Origin: Sphingopyxis sp.
Lineage (GTDB): Bacteria > Pseudomonadota > Alphaproteobacteria > Sphingomonadales > Sphingomonadaceae
Reading direction: 5' to 3'
NCBI GenBank assembly: GCA_016793775.1
Contig: JAEULK010000013.1
Location: forward strand, 1 to 64,000
DNA: 64,000 nt
Each line of letters starts with the position of its first letter. Within the stretch, counting starts at the first letter, position 1. This document shows positions 9,743 through 21,235 of the stretch, piece after piece. A program made the translations under genes and the position numbers. The notes under the pieces are model-generated. The model was not told the origin of the DNA. It saw only the letters and a list, made by a program, of their open reading frames with translations, and ran no database searches.

Positions 9743-10195
9743 ATGTCGAACCTCTTCACCTTCCTGCTCGTCGTCCAGGCCGTCGTTGCGGCCGCGATGA
9801 TCGGCGTCATCCTGATGCAGAAGTCGGAAGGTGGCGGGCTGGGCGTCGGCGGCAGCCCCGCGGGCCTGCTTTCGGCGCGCGGCGCCGCGGATTTCCTGAC
9901 CCGCGCGACGACGATCCTGGCAACCGCCTTCGTCGGCCTGTCGATCATCCTGGCCGCGATGGCGTCGGTGCGCGGCGGCAATGGCGGCACGTCGCTCGAT
10001 ACCTCGCTGTCGAAATCGGCGGCGCCGGCGACCGGCGACGCGGCGCCCGGCAGCCTGACCGGCCCGGCTCCGGCCCCGGCGGCGGGTGCCCCGGCGCAGC
10101 AGGCGCTGCCCAGCGACGATCCGCTCGCCGCCGCCGCGGCCGCCGCCGCGGCCGACACGCCGCCGGCCGAGCCCAAGGCCCCTGCCAAGAAATAG
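9743..10195 (+). CDS. secG: Protein translocase subunit SecG
   Basis: SecG is the small SecYEG subunit that assists SecA-driven export in the inner membrane. Two hydrophobic segments (about residues 3-23 and 56-76) flank the conserved cytoplasmic loop with LMQKSEGGGLG and the Gly/Ser stretch that follows. The core is followed by about 70 residues of Ala/Pro-rich, low-complexity tail ending in PAEPKAPAKK, common in alphaproteobacterial SecG and longer than in E. coli. The start at 9743 opens MSNLFTFLLVVQ, directly before the first membrane helix. Confidence 0.94.
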   Translation: MSNLFTFLLVVQAVVAAAMIGVILMQKSEGGGLGVGGSPAGLLSARGAADFLTRATTILATAFVGLSIILAAMASVRGGNGGTSLDTSLSKSAAPATGDAAPGSLTGPAPAPAAGAPAQQALPSDDPLAAAAAAAAADTPPAEPKAPAKK

Positions 10196-10301
10196 GCGGC
10201 GGCGCCCCGCAGCGCCCGTCATCGCCGTTCGGAATTATTTCCGAGCGGTGCGATTCGACGGCTTGCGCCGTCCCCCTCCTGTTGAGTAAGTCTTTCCTCC
10301 C

Positions 10302-11933
10302 ATGGCGCGGTTCATTTTTATCACCGGCGGCGTGGTCTCCTCGCTTGGCAAAGGTTTGATGGCGGCCAGCCTCGCCGCCTTGCTGCAAGCGCGTGGCTAT
10401 CGCGTCCGTATCCGGAAATTCGATCCCTATCTCAACGTCGATCCGGGCACGATGTCGCCCTATCAGCATGGCGAGGTCTATGTGACCGACGACGGGGCCG
10501 AGACCGACCTCGATCTCGGCCATTATGAGCGCTTCACCGGCGTCGCGGCGCGGCAGAGCGACAATGTCACCTCGGGCCGCATCTATCAGCAGATCATCAC
10601 CAAGGAACGGCGCGGCGATTATCTGGGCGCGACGGTGCAGGTCGTCCCGCACGTCACCGACGCGATCAAGGCCTTCGCGCGGGCCGAACTCGACGATCTC
10701 GACTTCGTGCTGTGCGAGATCGGCGGCACCGTCGGCGATATCGAATCCCTGCCGTTCATCGAGGCGATCCGTCAGCTGCGCAACGAGGAAGGGCGCGACA
10801 AGACGCTGTCGGTCCATGTCACGCTGGTTCCTTACATCGCCGCGGCGGGTGAGTTGAAGACCAAGCCGACGCAGCACAGCGTGCGCGAACTGGCGTCGCT
10901 CGGCGTCCAGCCCGACATATTGCTGTGCCGCTGCGAGCGCCCGCTGCCCGAGGGCGAGCGCGCCAAGATCGCGCAGTTCTGCAACGTGCGCAAGGAATCG
11001 GTGATCCCCGCGCTCGACGCCGATTCGATCTATTCGGTGCCTGTGCAATATCATGGCGAAGGACTCGATGGCGAAGTGCTGCGCCATTTCGGCATCCACG
11101 ACGCGCCCGATCCCGACCTGTCGCGCTGGTACGACATCATGGACCGCAAGCAGCATCCCGAGGGCGAGGTCACGATCGGCGTCGTCGGCAAATATGTGTC
11201 GCTGCCCGACGCCTATAAGTCGCTCAACGAGGCGCTGGTCCATGGCGGCATGGCGAACCGGGTCAAGGTCAACATCCGCTGGCTCGACGCCGAGATGTTC
11301 GAGAATGACGGCAATCTTGCCGAGAATCTCGAGCCGCTGCACGGCATTCTCGTCCCCGGCGGCTTTGGCGAGCGGGGGTCCGAGGGCAAGATTTCGAGCG
11401 TGCGTTTCGCGCGCGAACGGGGTGTGCCCTTTTTCGGCATCTGCCTCGGCATGCAGATGGCGTGCATCGAGGGGGCGCGGAACACGAGCGGCATCGCCGA
11501 TGCGTCGAGCACCGAATTCGGCAAGACCGAGGAGCCGGTGGTCGGCCTGATCACCGAATGGATGAGCGCCGAGGGCCTGCAGCAGCGCGGCGCCGATGCC
11601 GATCTGGGCGGGACGATGCGGCTGGGCGCCTATGCAGCGAAATTGTCGCCGAACAGCCATGTCGCCGCGGTCTATGGCGCGAACGACATCAGCGAGCGCC
11701 ACCGCCACCGGTACGAGGTCAACGGCGCCTATCGCGACCGGCTCGAAAATGGCGGCCTCGTCTTCTCGGGCATGTCGCCCGACGGCATGTTGCCCGAAAT
11801 CGTTGAAAGACCCGACCATCCGTGGTTCATTGGGGTGCAATTCCATCCGGAGCTCAAGTCGAAGCCCTTCGACCCGCACCCGCTGTTCGCCGGGTTCATC
11901 GAGGCGGCGGTGAAGCACAGCCGGCTGGTGTAA
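10302..11933 (+). CDS. pyrG: CTP synthase
   Basis: PyrG aminates UTP to CTP using glutamine and ATP. The 543-residue protein has the usual two-domain layout. The N-terminal synthase domain begins [17 protein letters not shown], with an ATP loop and the [13 protein letters not shown] segment. The C-terminal class I amidotransferase domain has its nucleophile in GICLGMQMA (Cys381) and the His/Glu pair in FHPELKS. The secG-pyrG order is common in alphaproteobacteria. The Crp/Fnr gene starts 18 bp after its stop and is probably on the same transcript. Confidence 0.98.
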   Translation: MARFIFITGGVVSSLGKGLMAASLAALLQARGYRVRIRKFDPYLNVDPGTMSPYQHGEVYVTDDGAETDLDLGHYERFTGVAARQSDNVTSGRIYQQIITKERRGDYLGATVQVVPHVTDAIKAFARAELDDLDFVLCEIGGTVGDIESLPFIEAIRQLRNEEGRDKTLSVHVTLVPYIAAAGELKTKPTQHSVRELASLGVQPDILLCRCERPLPEGERAKIAQFCNVRKESVIPALDADSIYSVPVQYHGEGLDGEVLRHFGIHDAPDPDLSRWYDIMDRKQHPEGEVTIGVVGKYVSLPDAYKSLNEALVHGGMANRVKVNIRWLDAEMFENDGNLAENLEPLHGILVPGGFGERGSEGKISSVRFARERGVPFFGICLGMQMACIEGARNTSGIADASSTEFGKTEEPVVGLITEWMSAEGLQQRGADADLGGTMRLGAYAAKLSPNSHVAAVYGANDISERHRHRYEVNGAYRDRLENGGLVFSGMSPDGMLPEIVERPDHPWFIGVQFHPELKSKPFDPHPLFAGFIEAAVKHSRLV

Positions 11934-11951
11934 CAGGGGAAAACGGGGCTT

Positions 11952-12635
11952 ATGGATCACGCGAAACTCGCCGAATTACAGGGCCCCGACAGCATCTTCT
12001 CCGGTCTGTCGCTGCAGGACTGGGCCGATGTCGCGAGGCGCGCGGTCCAGATCAATTTCGCCAAGGGCAAGGAAATATTGAGCCAGGGCGACGCGGGCGA
12101 CGGCCTGCTGATCCTGACCGAAGGCAGCGCGCGGGTGTCGATGCTGACCGCCAACGGGCGCGAAATCGTGCTCGCCTATGCCGAGCCCGGCGCGGTGCTG
12201 GGCGAGATCGCGCTGCTCGACGGCGGCGAACGCACCGCGTCGGTCACCGCGACCAGCGCCGGCAGCGCGCTCCAGCTCGGGCGCAACGCGCTGCGCGATT
12301 TCGCCGCCAGCCATCCCGATTTCGCCTGGTCGCTGATGCAGCAGCTGGCGCGCCGGCTGCGCACCGCCGACCAGACGATCGAAAGCGACCGCGCCTATGC
12401 GTCGGGGCCGCGGCTCGCGCGCTATCTGAAACGCCTGATTCGGATGGACGTCGAAACCGCGCAGCGCGTCGAGCTGTCGCAGACCGAACTCGGCAATTTC
12501 GCGGGCATGAGCCGCGAACATATCAACCGGCAATTGCGCAGCTGGGAAGAATCGGGGGTCATCTCGCTCGAACAGGGGCGGGTGCGGGTGCTCGATGCCG
12601 ACATGCTCGAGGATATCAGCGAGAGTGAGGGGTGA
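11952..12635 (+). CDS. Crp/Fnr-family transcriptional regulator
   Basis: A 227-residue regulator with an N-terminal cyclic-nucleotide-binding jelly roll (PGAVLGEIALLDGGERTASV at about 77-96) and a C-terminal Crp-type winged helix (LSQTELGNFAGMSREHINRQ at about 176-195). The phosphate-cassette-like segment GEIALLDGGERTASV keeps the Arg and Ser-region spacing of cAMP-binding members, so a cyclic nucleotide ligand is plausible. The cysteine cluster of Fnr is missing. Its targets cannot be told from this window. Confidence 0.9.
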   Translation: MDHAKLAELQGPDSIFSGLSLQDWADVARRAVQINFAKGKEILSQGDAGDGLLILTEGSARVSMLTANGREIVLAYAEPGAVLGEIALLDGGERTASVTATSAGSALQLGRNALRDFAASHPDFAWSLMQQLARRLRTADQTIESDRAYASGPRLARYLKRLIRMDVETAQRVELSQTELGNFAGMSREHINRQLRSWEESGVISLEQGRVRVLDADMLEDISESEG

Positions 12636-12642
12636 AATAAGC

Positions 12643-12731
12643 CGTCGCCCCCGCGGAGGCGGGGGCCGCTGCCGGTCTTGTCCTTCAACGCTGCTTAACC
12701 GCCGGCGGCCCCCGCCTTCGCGGGGGCGACG
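12643..12731. repeat. Short inverted pair of the GTCGCCCCCGCG family
   Basis: The arms at about 12643-12675 and 12705-12731 carry CGTCGCCCCCGCGGAGGCGG and the reverse complement of the closely related CGTCGCCCCCGCGAAGGCGG, with about 30 bp between them. They face the same way as the arms that bracket the GIY-YIG gene at 20.9-21.2 kb. It contains no gene and begins seven bases after the stop of the Crp/Fnr gene. Confidence 0.85.
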
Positions 12732-12749
12732 CTGTCGCGTCGGAATCAC

Positions 12750-12900
12750 AACGCCCGGGCCTCTGGAGAGACCCGGGCGCCTGTGACGAACTACCGCCAT
12801 CCCCCTTTTGCGTGGACGAGGCGAAGCGTCCACACTCCCTGAAACCGGGCCTTTAGCCGCGTGATCCAGAAGTCATCGGGCTAGGCGTCCGGGCGCCGCT
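12750..12900. other. Highly structured intergenic segment, possible non-coding RNA
   Basis: The 443-bp gap between the Crp/Fnr gene and lolC (12636-13078) has no credible protein gene. After the repeat pair it holds a hairpin at 12752-12779 (arms CGCCCGGG and CCCGGGCG) and a second perfect hairpin near 12815-12840 (arms GTGGACG and CGTCCAC). Longer-range pairings are also possible, such as TCTGGA at about 12761 with TCCAGA at about 12865, and GCCCGG with CCGGGC closing the segment. A 6S-like or other regulatory RNA on either strand is possible, but its identity is not established. Confidence 0.35.
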
Positions 12901-12966
12901 TGTCACCCTCTGGCGGCCCTCGCGACGCCCTTTTGTCGGCGGCTGTGGCCGATAGGCAACAGAATT

Positions 12967-12981
12967 TGCGAATCATTCGCA
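12967..12981. promoter_or_regulatory. Candidate Fur-type box upstream of lolC
   Basis: The 15-bp sequence TGCGAATCATTCGCA is a perfect 7-1-7 palindrome, the architecture of Fur boxes. It lies 98 bp upstream of the lolC start and also on the promoter side of any minus-strand transcript through the structured segment before it. A related site lies upstream of hemA. The match is to form and to partial consensus only. Confidence 0.5.
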
Positions 12982-13078
12982 ATGCATTCCGGACCACGGC
13001 GCCCATTGCCAGCGCCCGGACCGCCCCCTAAAGCGGCGGCATGACCGCCCTTTCCTGCGCGTTTCGGGGACCGACCTT

Positions 13079-14321
13079 ATGATCCTGCGTCCCTATGAGC
13101 GCACCATCTTCAAACGTTATCTGCTGCCGCATCGCGGCGAAGGTTTCATCTTCGTCGCGGCGGCGTTCAGCTTCATCGCGGTGACGCTGGGCGTCGCGGC
13201 GCTCGTCGTCGTGATGAGCGTCGTCAACGGCGTGCGCGGCGAACTGTTCGACAAGATCGTGGGCCTGAACGGCCATGCGGTGGTGCAGGGTTTCGGCGGG
13301 CGCATCGACGACTGGCGCGACGTGCTGAAGGAAGTGCGCGCGACGCCGGGGGTGACCGAGGCGACGCCGATCATCGAGCAGCCCTTGCTCACCACCTTCA
13401 ACGGCCGCGTCGAGGGCGTGGCGGTGCGCGGGATGCTGGTATCCGACATCCGCAACAATTCGGTGCTGAAGGGCGAGGTCAAGGAGGGCAGTCTGGCGCG
13501 GCTGACCGACGGGGCGGGCGAGGTCGCGCTGGGCTCCGAACTGGCGAATAATCTGGGCGCGGTGGTCGGGTCGCAGATCACGATCATCAACCCTGCGGGG
13601 CGGTCGACGCCGTTCGGCACGGTGCCGCGCGAGATCAGCTATCGCGTCGCGGCGATCGTCGCGACCGGCGTCTATGATTTCGACAAGACCTATGTGTTCA
13701 TGCCGATGGCCGATGCGCAACTGCTGTTGCTCACCGGCGACCAGATCGGGCTGATCAAGGTGCAGACCGAGGATGCCGACCGGGTCGGCGAGATATTGGA
13801 GCCGCTGGTGGAAAAATTGTCCGCCAAAGCGGTGGTTTCCGACTGGCGATCGATGAACAGCAGCCTGTTCGAGGCCTTGTCCATCGAAAGGGTGGCGCTG
13901 TTCGTCATCCTGTCGCTGATCATCCTGGTCGCGGCGTTCAACATCGTGTCATCGCTGATCATGCTGGTGCGCGCCAAGACGCGCGACATCGCGATCATCC
14001 GCACGATGGGGGCGCCGCGCGATTCGGTGCTGCGCATCTTCGTCGCGATCGGCGTGTCGATCGGCGTCGGCGGCGCCGTCGTCGGCCTGATCCTGGGCTT
14101 TACTCTGCTTTTCTTCCGCAAGGGGATATTGGCCGGCATCGGCTATCTGTCGGGACAGAATCTGTGGGACCCGTCGGTGCGCTTCCTGACCGAATTGCCG
14201 TCGAAGCCCGATCCGGTCGAAATCGCGGTGGTGGTGCTGATGACCATCGTCGCCAGCTTCCTCGCGACGCTCTACCCCGCCTATAAGGCGGCGAATACCG
14301 ATCCGGTGCAGGTGCTGCGTT

Positions 14322-14329
<8 letters not shown>
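13079..14329 (+). CDS. lolC: Lipoprotein-releasing ABC transporter permease LolC/E
   Basis: This inner-membrane permease extracts lipoproteins for transfer to LolA and the outer membrane. The 416-residue protein has the family pattern: an N-terminal membrane helix (about 26-50, [20 protein letters not shown]), a large periplasmic domain, and three C-terminal helices in the FtsX-like region (about 275-300, 320-345 and 375-400). It ends in [17 protein letters not shown], the standard LolC/LolE tail. One permease gene is present with lolD, suggesting a single LolC/E homodimer with LolD. The lolD start overlaps its stop by eight bases. Confidence 0.93.
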
Positions 14330-15027
<698 letters not shown>

Positions 15028-15041
<14 letters not shown>

Positions 15042-15504
15042 CCTTTCGGCGAAATTGCCGGGTGGCGGCGCGCAGTCGCTGGCCGACTATCGGGGCAAGG
15101 TGCTGCTGATCGTCAACACCGCGTCGAAATGCGGCTTTACCCCGCAATATGAGGGGCTGGAGGAATTATACCGCGACTATAAGGACCGCGGGCTCGAGAT
15201 CCTCGCTTTCCCCTGCAACCAGTTTGGCGCGCAGGAGCCTGGCGATGCCGAGGAAATCGCGAATTTCTGTTCGCTGACCTATGATGTGTCCTTCCCGCTG
15301 ATGGCGAAGATCGACGTCAATGGCGACGAGGCCGATCCGATCTTCAAGCATCTGAAGACGGAAAAGACCGGCCTTTTGGGCAGCGGGATCAAATGGAATT
15401 TCACCAAATTCCTGGTCGATCGCAACGGCAAGACCGTGTCGCGCCACGCGCCGACGACCAAGCCCGAGGCGCTGCGCAAGGAGATTGAGGCGTTGCTGGG
15501 ATAG
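15028..15504 (+). CDS. Glutathione peroxidase-family thiol peroxidase
   Basis: A 158-residue glutathione-peroxidase-fold enzyme that reduces hydrogen peroxide or lipid hydroperoxides, probably using thioredoxin as donor, as most bacterial members do. The peroxidatic residue is an ordinary cysteine, Cys35, in [12 protein letters not shown]. The Gln and Trp/Asn partners are in [12 protein letters not shown] and [11 protein letters not shown]. It starts inside lolD (14-bp overlap) with a GGGAGAGC ribosome site, so it is the third gene of lolC-lolD-gpx. A functional link to lipoprotein export is not obvious. Confidence 0.92.
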
Positions 15505-15511
15505 CGTGGGC

Positions 15512-15615
15512 GCCAATAAATAGGGACTGTCCCTATTTAACAAGAGCGCCGCGATTGGGATCGACGACAGGGGGCGATCGAGGCGATTAAATAGGGTCTG
15601 TCCCTATTTATTGGC
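15512..15615. repeat. Two-hairpin palindromic element
   Basis: Two copies of a hairpin (AAATAGGGA, three-base loop, TCCCTATTT) lie at 15512-15540 and 15587-15615. They are themselves inverted relative to each other, so the whole 104-bp unit is a 29-bp inverted repeat around a 46-bp centre. Palindromes of this look are often linked to REP-associated tyrosine transposases; no such transposase gene is in the window, so this would be a non-autonomous copy. It sits between gpx and dnaE. Confidence 0.8.
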
Positions 15616-15678
15616 TTCGCGACGGTCGTTTCCAACTCTTCGCTTCCCCGAATCATCGCGCCCGCATAGCGTCATCCG

Positions 15679-18600
15679 ATGGCCTACAGCCCCTTTGTCC
15701 CGCTGCGCGTCTTTTCCAGCTACACCATGCTGGAAGGGGCGATCGAGCCCAAGGCGATCGCCAAAGCGGCGCGCGACCGGGGTTTTCCGGCGGTGGCGAT
15801 CTGCGACCGCAACGGGCTGTACGGCGCGATGGCGTTCGGCGAGGCGTGCACCGCCGCCGGTGTCCAGCCGATCGTCGGCATTTACCTCAGCGTCGCGCGG
15901 CCGGGTCCGCGGCTGGCCAATGGGGCGCCGCAGATCGACTGGATCGCGCTCTATGCGCAGGACGAGACGGGCTATAACAATTTGTGCGCGCTCGTGTCCG
16001 AGGCGCATCTCGGCCGGCCGGTCGAGCAGGACCCGCATGTCACCTTTGCCAAGCTGGCGGGGCGCACCGACGGCCTGATCTGCCTGACCGGCGGCGGCGA
16101 GGGCGCGCTGGTGCGATTACTGGCGGGCGAGCAGAAGAGTGCGGCGGAAGATTATGTCGAGCAGCTCGAGGCGCGGTTCGGCGGGCGGCTCTATATCGAA
16201 TTGTCGCGGCGCGGCGATGCGGCGGAGAAGGCGGCCGAAAAGGCGCTGATCGACATGGCCTATGCGCGTGCGCTGCCGCTGGTCGCGACCAACCCGGCGT
16301 CCTTCGTCGAGCCGCAATTCCACGCCGCGCATGATGCGATGCTGTGCATCGCGCAATCGGCCTATGTCGAGAGCGAGGACCGGCGCGTGTCGAGCCCCGA
16401 GGCCTGGCTGAAGCCCGCCGAGGCGATGGAAGATGCCTTTTCCGACCTGCCCGAGGCGATGCGCAATTCGCTCGTCATCGCGCAGCGCTGCGCCTTCATG
16501 GCGCCCAAGCGTGCGCCGATCCTGCCGAGCCTGGCGGGCGACCGCGAGGGCGAGGCGGCGCAGCTGGCGGCCGATGCGCGCGCCGGGCTGGAAGAACGGC
16601 TGGCGCTCATCGCCGATCTCTCCGCCGAAGAGCGGCAGGCCTATGTCGAGCGGCTCGATTTCGAGGTCGGGGTCATCGTCCAGATGGGCTTTCCCGGTTA
16701 TTTCCTGATCGTTGCCGACTTCATCAAATGGGCGAAGGCGCATGATATTCCGGTGGGGCCGGGGCGCGGGTCGGGCGCGGGCAGCGTCGTCGCCTGGGCG
16801 CTGACGATCACCGACCTCGACCCGCTCAAGCTGGGTCTGCTGTTCGAACGCTTCCTCAATCCCGAGCGCGTGTCGATGCCCGACTTCGACATCGACTTCT
16901 GCGAAACGCGGCGCGGCGAGGTGATCCGCTATGTGCAGGAGAAATATGGCCGCGATACCGTCGCGCAGATCATCACCTTCGGGAAACTGAAGGCGCGCGC
17001 GGTGCTGAAGGACACCGGGCGCGTGCTCCAGATGAGCTATGGCCAGGTCGACCGGCTGGCGAAGCTGGTGCCGAACCATCCGACCGACCCCTGGACGCTC
17101 GAACGCGCGCTGAACGGCGTCAGCGAGCTGATGACCGAATATAAGCAGGACGACGGGGTGCGCCGGCTGTTCGACATGGCGCGTCAGCTGGAGGGCCTGC
17201 CGCGGCACAGCTCGACCCATGCCGCGGGCGTGGTGATCGGCGACCGCCCGCTCGACCAGCTCGTCCCGCTGTACCGCGATCCGCGCTCGGACATGCCTGT
17301 CACCCAGTTCGACATGAAATATGTCGAGAGCGCGGGGCTGGTGAAGTTCGACTTTCTGGGGCTGAAGACGCTTTCGGTGCTGAAGGAGGCGAAGCGCCTG
17401 CTCGCGCTGCGCGGGATCGACGTCGATCTGGACGCGCTCGCATGGGACGATACGGCCGTCTACGAACTGCTCCAGCGCGGCGAGACCGTCGGGGTGTTCC
17501 AGCTGGAATCCGAAGGCATGCGGCGCACGCTGTCGGCGGTGAAACCGACCAATTTCGGCGACATCATCGCGCTCGTCGCGCTCTATCGCCCGGGGCCGAT
17601 GGACAATATTCCGCTGTTCGGCGCGCGCAAGAACGGGCGCGAGGCGATCGCCTATCCGCATCCGCTGCTCGAGGACATCCTCGCCGAAACCTATGGCATT
17701 TTCGTCTATCAGGAACAGGTGATGCAGGCGGCGCAGATCCTGGCCGGCTACAGCCTCGGCGGCGCCGACCTGCTGCGGCGCGCGATGGGCAAGAAGGTGC
17801 AGGCGGAGATGGACGCGCAGCGCGACACCTTCGTCAAGGGCTGCGGCGAGCATAATGGCATCGACGCCAGGGCGGCGAACGAGCTGTTCGACTTGATCGA
17901 CAAATTCGCGGGATATGGCTTCAACAAGAGCCACGCCGCGGCCTATGCGCTGCTGTCGTATCAGACCGCCTGGTTGAAAGCGCATTATCCGCACGAATTT
18001 TTCGCGGCGTCGATGTCGTTCGACAGCCACCAGACCGACAAGCTCTCGATCTTCATCGACGATATGCGGCGGCTGGACGTCGGCATCGCGCCGCCGTCGA
18101 TCAACGACAGCGAAGCCGATTTTTCCGTGGGCGAGACCGATGAGGGGCTGGCGGTGCGCTATGCCCTCGGTGCGCTGAAGGGCGTCGGCGAAAAGGCGAT
18201 GGAGGCGCTGGTCGCCGAGCGCCGCGCGCATGGCGATTTTGCGAGCCTCGACGATTTTGCCGGGCGCATCGACCCGAAATTGCTCAACCGGCGCCAGATC
18301 GAGGCGCTGGCGGGCGGCGGGGCGTTCGACCCGATCGAACCCGAGCGGCCGCGCGCTTTTGCCGGTGCGGAGGCGCTGCTCGCCTGCGCCAACAGCTCGG
18401 CGCATGAGCGGTCGACGGGGCAGGGCGGGCTGTTCGGCGGCGACATCGCGATCGCTCCCGCGCTGCAACTGCCGGTGACCGAGCCCTGGACGCTCGCCGA
18501 GCGGATGACGCGCGAGAAGGAGGCGTTCGGTTTCTATTTCTCGGCGCATCCGGTCGAAAATTACGAGGCGATCATCGTCGCGCGCGGCGCGCGCAGCTAT

Positions 18601-19170
18601 GGCGATATCTGCGCCAATGTCGCGATGACGCCGGGCACGCGCATCCCGATGATGATGGCGGCGATGGTCGAAAGCGCGCGCCCGCGCGTGTCGCAGCGCG
18701 GCAACCGCTTCCTGAACCTGACCTTGTCCGACCGCAGCGGGCAGTTCCAATCGAGCTGTTTCGACGAAGGGGCGGGCAAGATATTGGAGGCGCTGGCGGT
18801 CGACGGCGGCTGCGCGATGCTGTCGGTCGAGCTCGACCTGCTCGAAGGCGAGGAGACGCCGCGCGTGACGGTGCGCGGGGCGCAGCCGCTCGCCGATATC
18901 GCGGCGACCGCGGCGTTGCAGCTCGAATGCCGGATCGACGCGGCAAGCGCGATCGCCGAGATCGCGCGCTTCGCCGAGCAACGCGAGGATGCGCGCGGGA
19001 CGATCGTCATCACGACCTCCGATCCCGATACCGGGGTCGATATCCGGATCAACCTGGGGCGGCGTTTCGCGCTCGACCCCGATCTGGTCGCGCGGCTGGA
19101 AAATGTCGCGGGGGCGGTGGGGCCGAAGCTGTCGCTGGTCGCTCCGCGCGATTTTCGGGTGCGCGGCTAG
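15679..19170 (+). CDS. dnaE: DNA polymerase III subunit alpha
   Basis: The replicative polymerase catalytic subunit (DnaE1 type), 1163 residues, full length. The N-terminal PHP domain starts at FVPLRVFSSYTMLEGAI. The C-family polymerase core has GPGRGSGAGS at about 360 and the catalytic aspartates in PDFDIDFCETRRGEVI at about 400. A helix-hairpin-helix region and a C-terminal OB fold (RFLNLTLSDRSGQFQSSCF) follow. The PHP start is Phe/Ser rather than a full metal-binding HxH set, so intrinsic exonuclease activity is uncertain. A long antisense frame covers the gene but has no support. Confidence 0.97.
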   Translation: MAYSPFVPLRVFSSYTMLEGAIEPKAIAKAARDRGFPAVAICDRNGLYGAMAFGEACTAAGVQPIVGIYLSVARPGPRLANGAPQIDWIALYAQDETGYNNLCALVSEAHLGRPVEQDPHVTFAKLAGRTDGLICLTGGGEGALVRLLAGEQKSAAEDYVEQLEARFGGRLYIELSRRGDAAEKAAEKALIDMAYARALPLVATNPASFVEPQFHAAHDAMLCIAQSAYVESEDRRVSSPEAWLKPAEAMEDAFSDLPEAMRNSLVIAQRCAFMAPKRAPILPSLAGDREGEAAQLAADARAGLEERLALIADLSAEERQAYVERLDFEVGVIVQMGFPGYFLIVADFIKWAKAHDIPVGPGRGSGAGSVVAWALTITDLDPLKLGLLFERFLNPERVSMPDFDIDFCETRRGEVIRYVQEKYGRDTVAQIITFGKLKARAVLKDTGRVLQMSYGQVDRLAKLVPNHPTDPWTLERALNGVSELMTEYKQDDGVRRLFDMARQLEGLPRHSSTHAAGVVIGDRPLDQLVPLYRDPRSDMPVTQFDMKYVESAGLVKFDFLGLKTLSVLKEAKRLLALRGIDVDLDALAWDDTAVYELLQRGETVGVFQLESEGMRRTLSAVKPTNFGDIIALVALYRPGPMDNIPLFGARKNGREAIAYPHPLLEDILAETYGIFVYQEQVMQAAQILAGYSLGGADLLRRAMGKKVQAEMDAQRDTFVKGCGEHNGIDARAANELFDLIDKFAGYGFNKSHAAAYALLSYQTAWLKAHYPHEFFAASMSFDSHQTDKLSIFIDDMRRLDVGIAPPSINDSEADFSVGETDEGLAVRYALGALKGVGEKAMEALVAERRAHGDFASLDDFAGRIDPKLLNRRQIEALAGGGAFDPIEPERPRAFAGAEALLACANSSAHERSTGQGGLFGGDIAIAPALQLPVTEPWTLAERMTREKEAFGFYFSAHPVENYEAIIVARGARSYGDICANVAMTPGTRIPMMMAAMVESARPRVSQRGNRFLNLTLSDRSGQFQSSCFDEGAGKILEALAVDGGCAMLSVELDLLEGEETPRVTVRGAQPLADIAATAALQLECRIDAASAIAEIARFAEQREDARGTIVITTSDPDTGVDIRINLGRRFALDPDLVARLENVAGAVGPKLSLVAPRDFRVRG

Positions 19171-19238
19171 GCTTCCCCCTTGCATATCCGCCGTCCTCCG
19201 CCCTATTCCAGCGCGAAACAGCATAAGAGGATGCCGAT

Positions 19239-20843
<1,605 letters not shown>

Positions 20844-20850
20844 GGCTCAT

Positions 20851-21230
20851 CGTCGCCCCCGCGAAGGCGGGGGCCGCTGGCGGAATGGCTCAACCGTTGA
20901 TGGTATCGAACAGGTATTCCCAATGAGGGTTGGCTTCTGAAATCAGCCGTAGTTTCCAGACGCGGTTCCCCTTCTTCAGCGCCTTTTCCCGAACGATGGC
21001 TTGGTCGATCCGGTCGAATGGTTCGGCATAGACCAGCCGGTTCAAATCCCATTTCCTGCAAAAAATCGGACCCCGTGCCGGAACGGTGCGCGAAAATGCG
21101 CGCTGGCAGATTATCGGTGACGCCGATGTATAGGATGCCCAACGGCTTGTTGGTCATGATGTAGACATAGGCTCTTCTCATCAGCCTTTCCTCCATGCGG
21201 CCAGCGGCCCCCGCCTTCGCGGGGGCGACG
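20851..21230. mobile_element. Inverted-repeat cassette carrying a GIY-YIG gene
   Basis: A 31-bp perfect inverted repeat brackets the small nuclease gene, with arms at 20851-20881 and 21200-21230. Each arm begins CGTCGCCCCCGCGAAGG and ends GGCCGCTGGC reading inward. The arms lie only 8 bp from the repaired stop codon and 18 bp from the start codon, the gap on the start side holding just the ribosome site. The same arms occur without a gene at 22372-22462 and, less perfectly, at 12643-12731 and 62701-62777. No target-site duplication was found. Mobility is an inference. Confidence 0.6.
20890..21181 (-). pseudogene. GIY-YIG endonuclease-family gene with a one-base frameshift
   Basis: The protein starts MRRAYVYIMTNKPLGILYIG at 21181, behind a strong GGAGGAAA ribosome site, and has the GIY-YIG core (YVYIM, LYIGVT, then the Arg in LPARIFAHRSG). 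After GSDF the frame is lost in a run of six T residues. Removing one T restores the family continuation CRKWDLNRLVYAEPFDRIDQ, then a REKALKKGNRVWKLRLI segment and a normal end at DTING, stopping at 20890-20892. Without repair translation runs into repeat DNA. It is either a true pseudogene, a sequencing error, or a slippage site. Small single-domain GIY-YIG proteins like this have no settled function. Confidence 0.82.
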
Positions 21231-21235
21231 GTTTT

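Noticed and set aside
12750-12900. 6S RNA
   Set aside because: The stem layout is suggestive, but the neighbourhood is not the usual one and no diagnostic bubble could be confirmed; kept only as an unidentified structured segment.
16117-19224. Very long open frame antisense to dnaE (over 1000 codons)
   Set aside because: High GC leaves the opposite strand open; it has no family motif and its composition mirrors dnaE.
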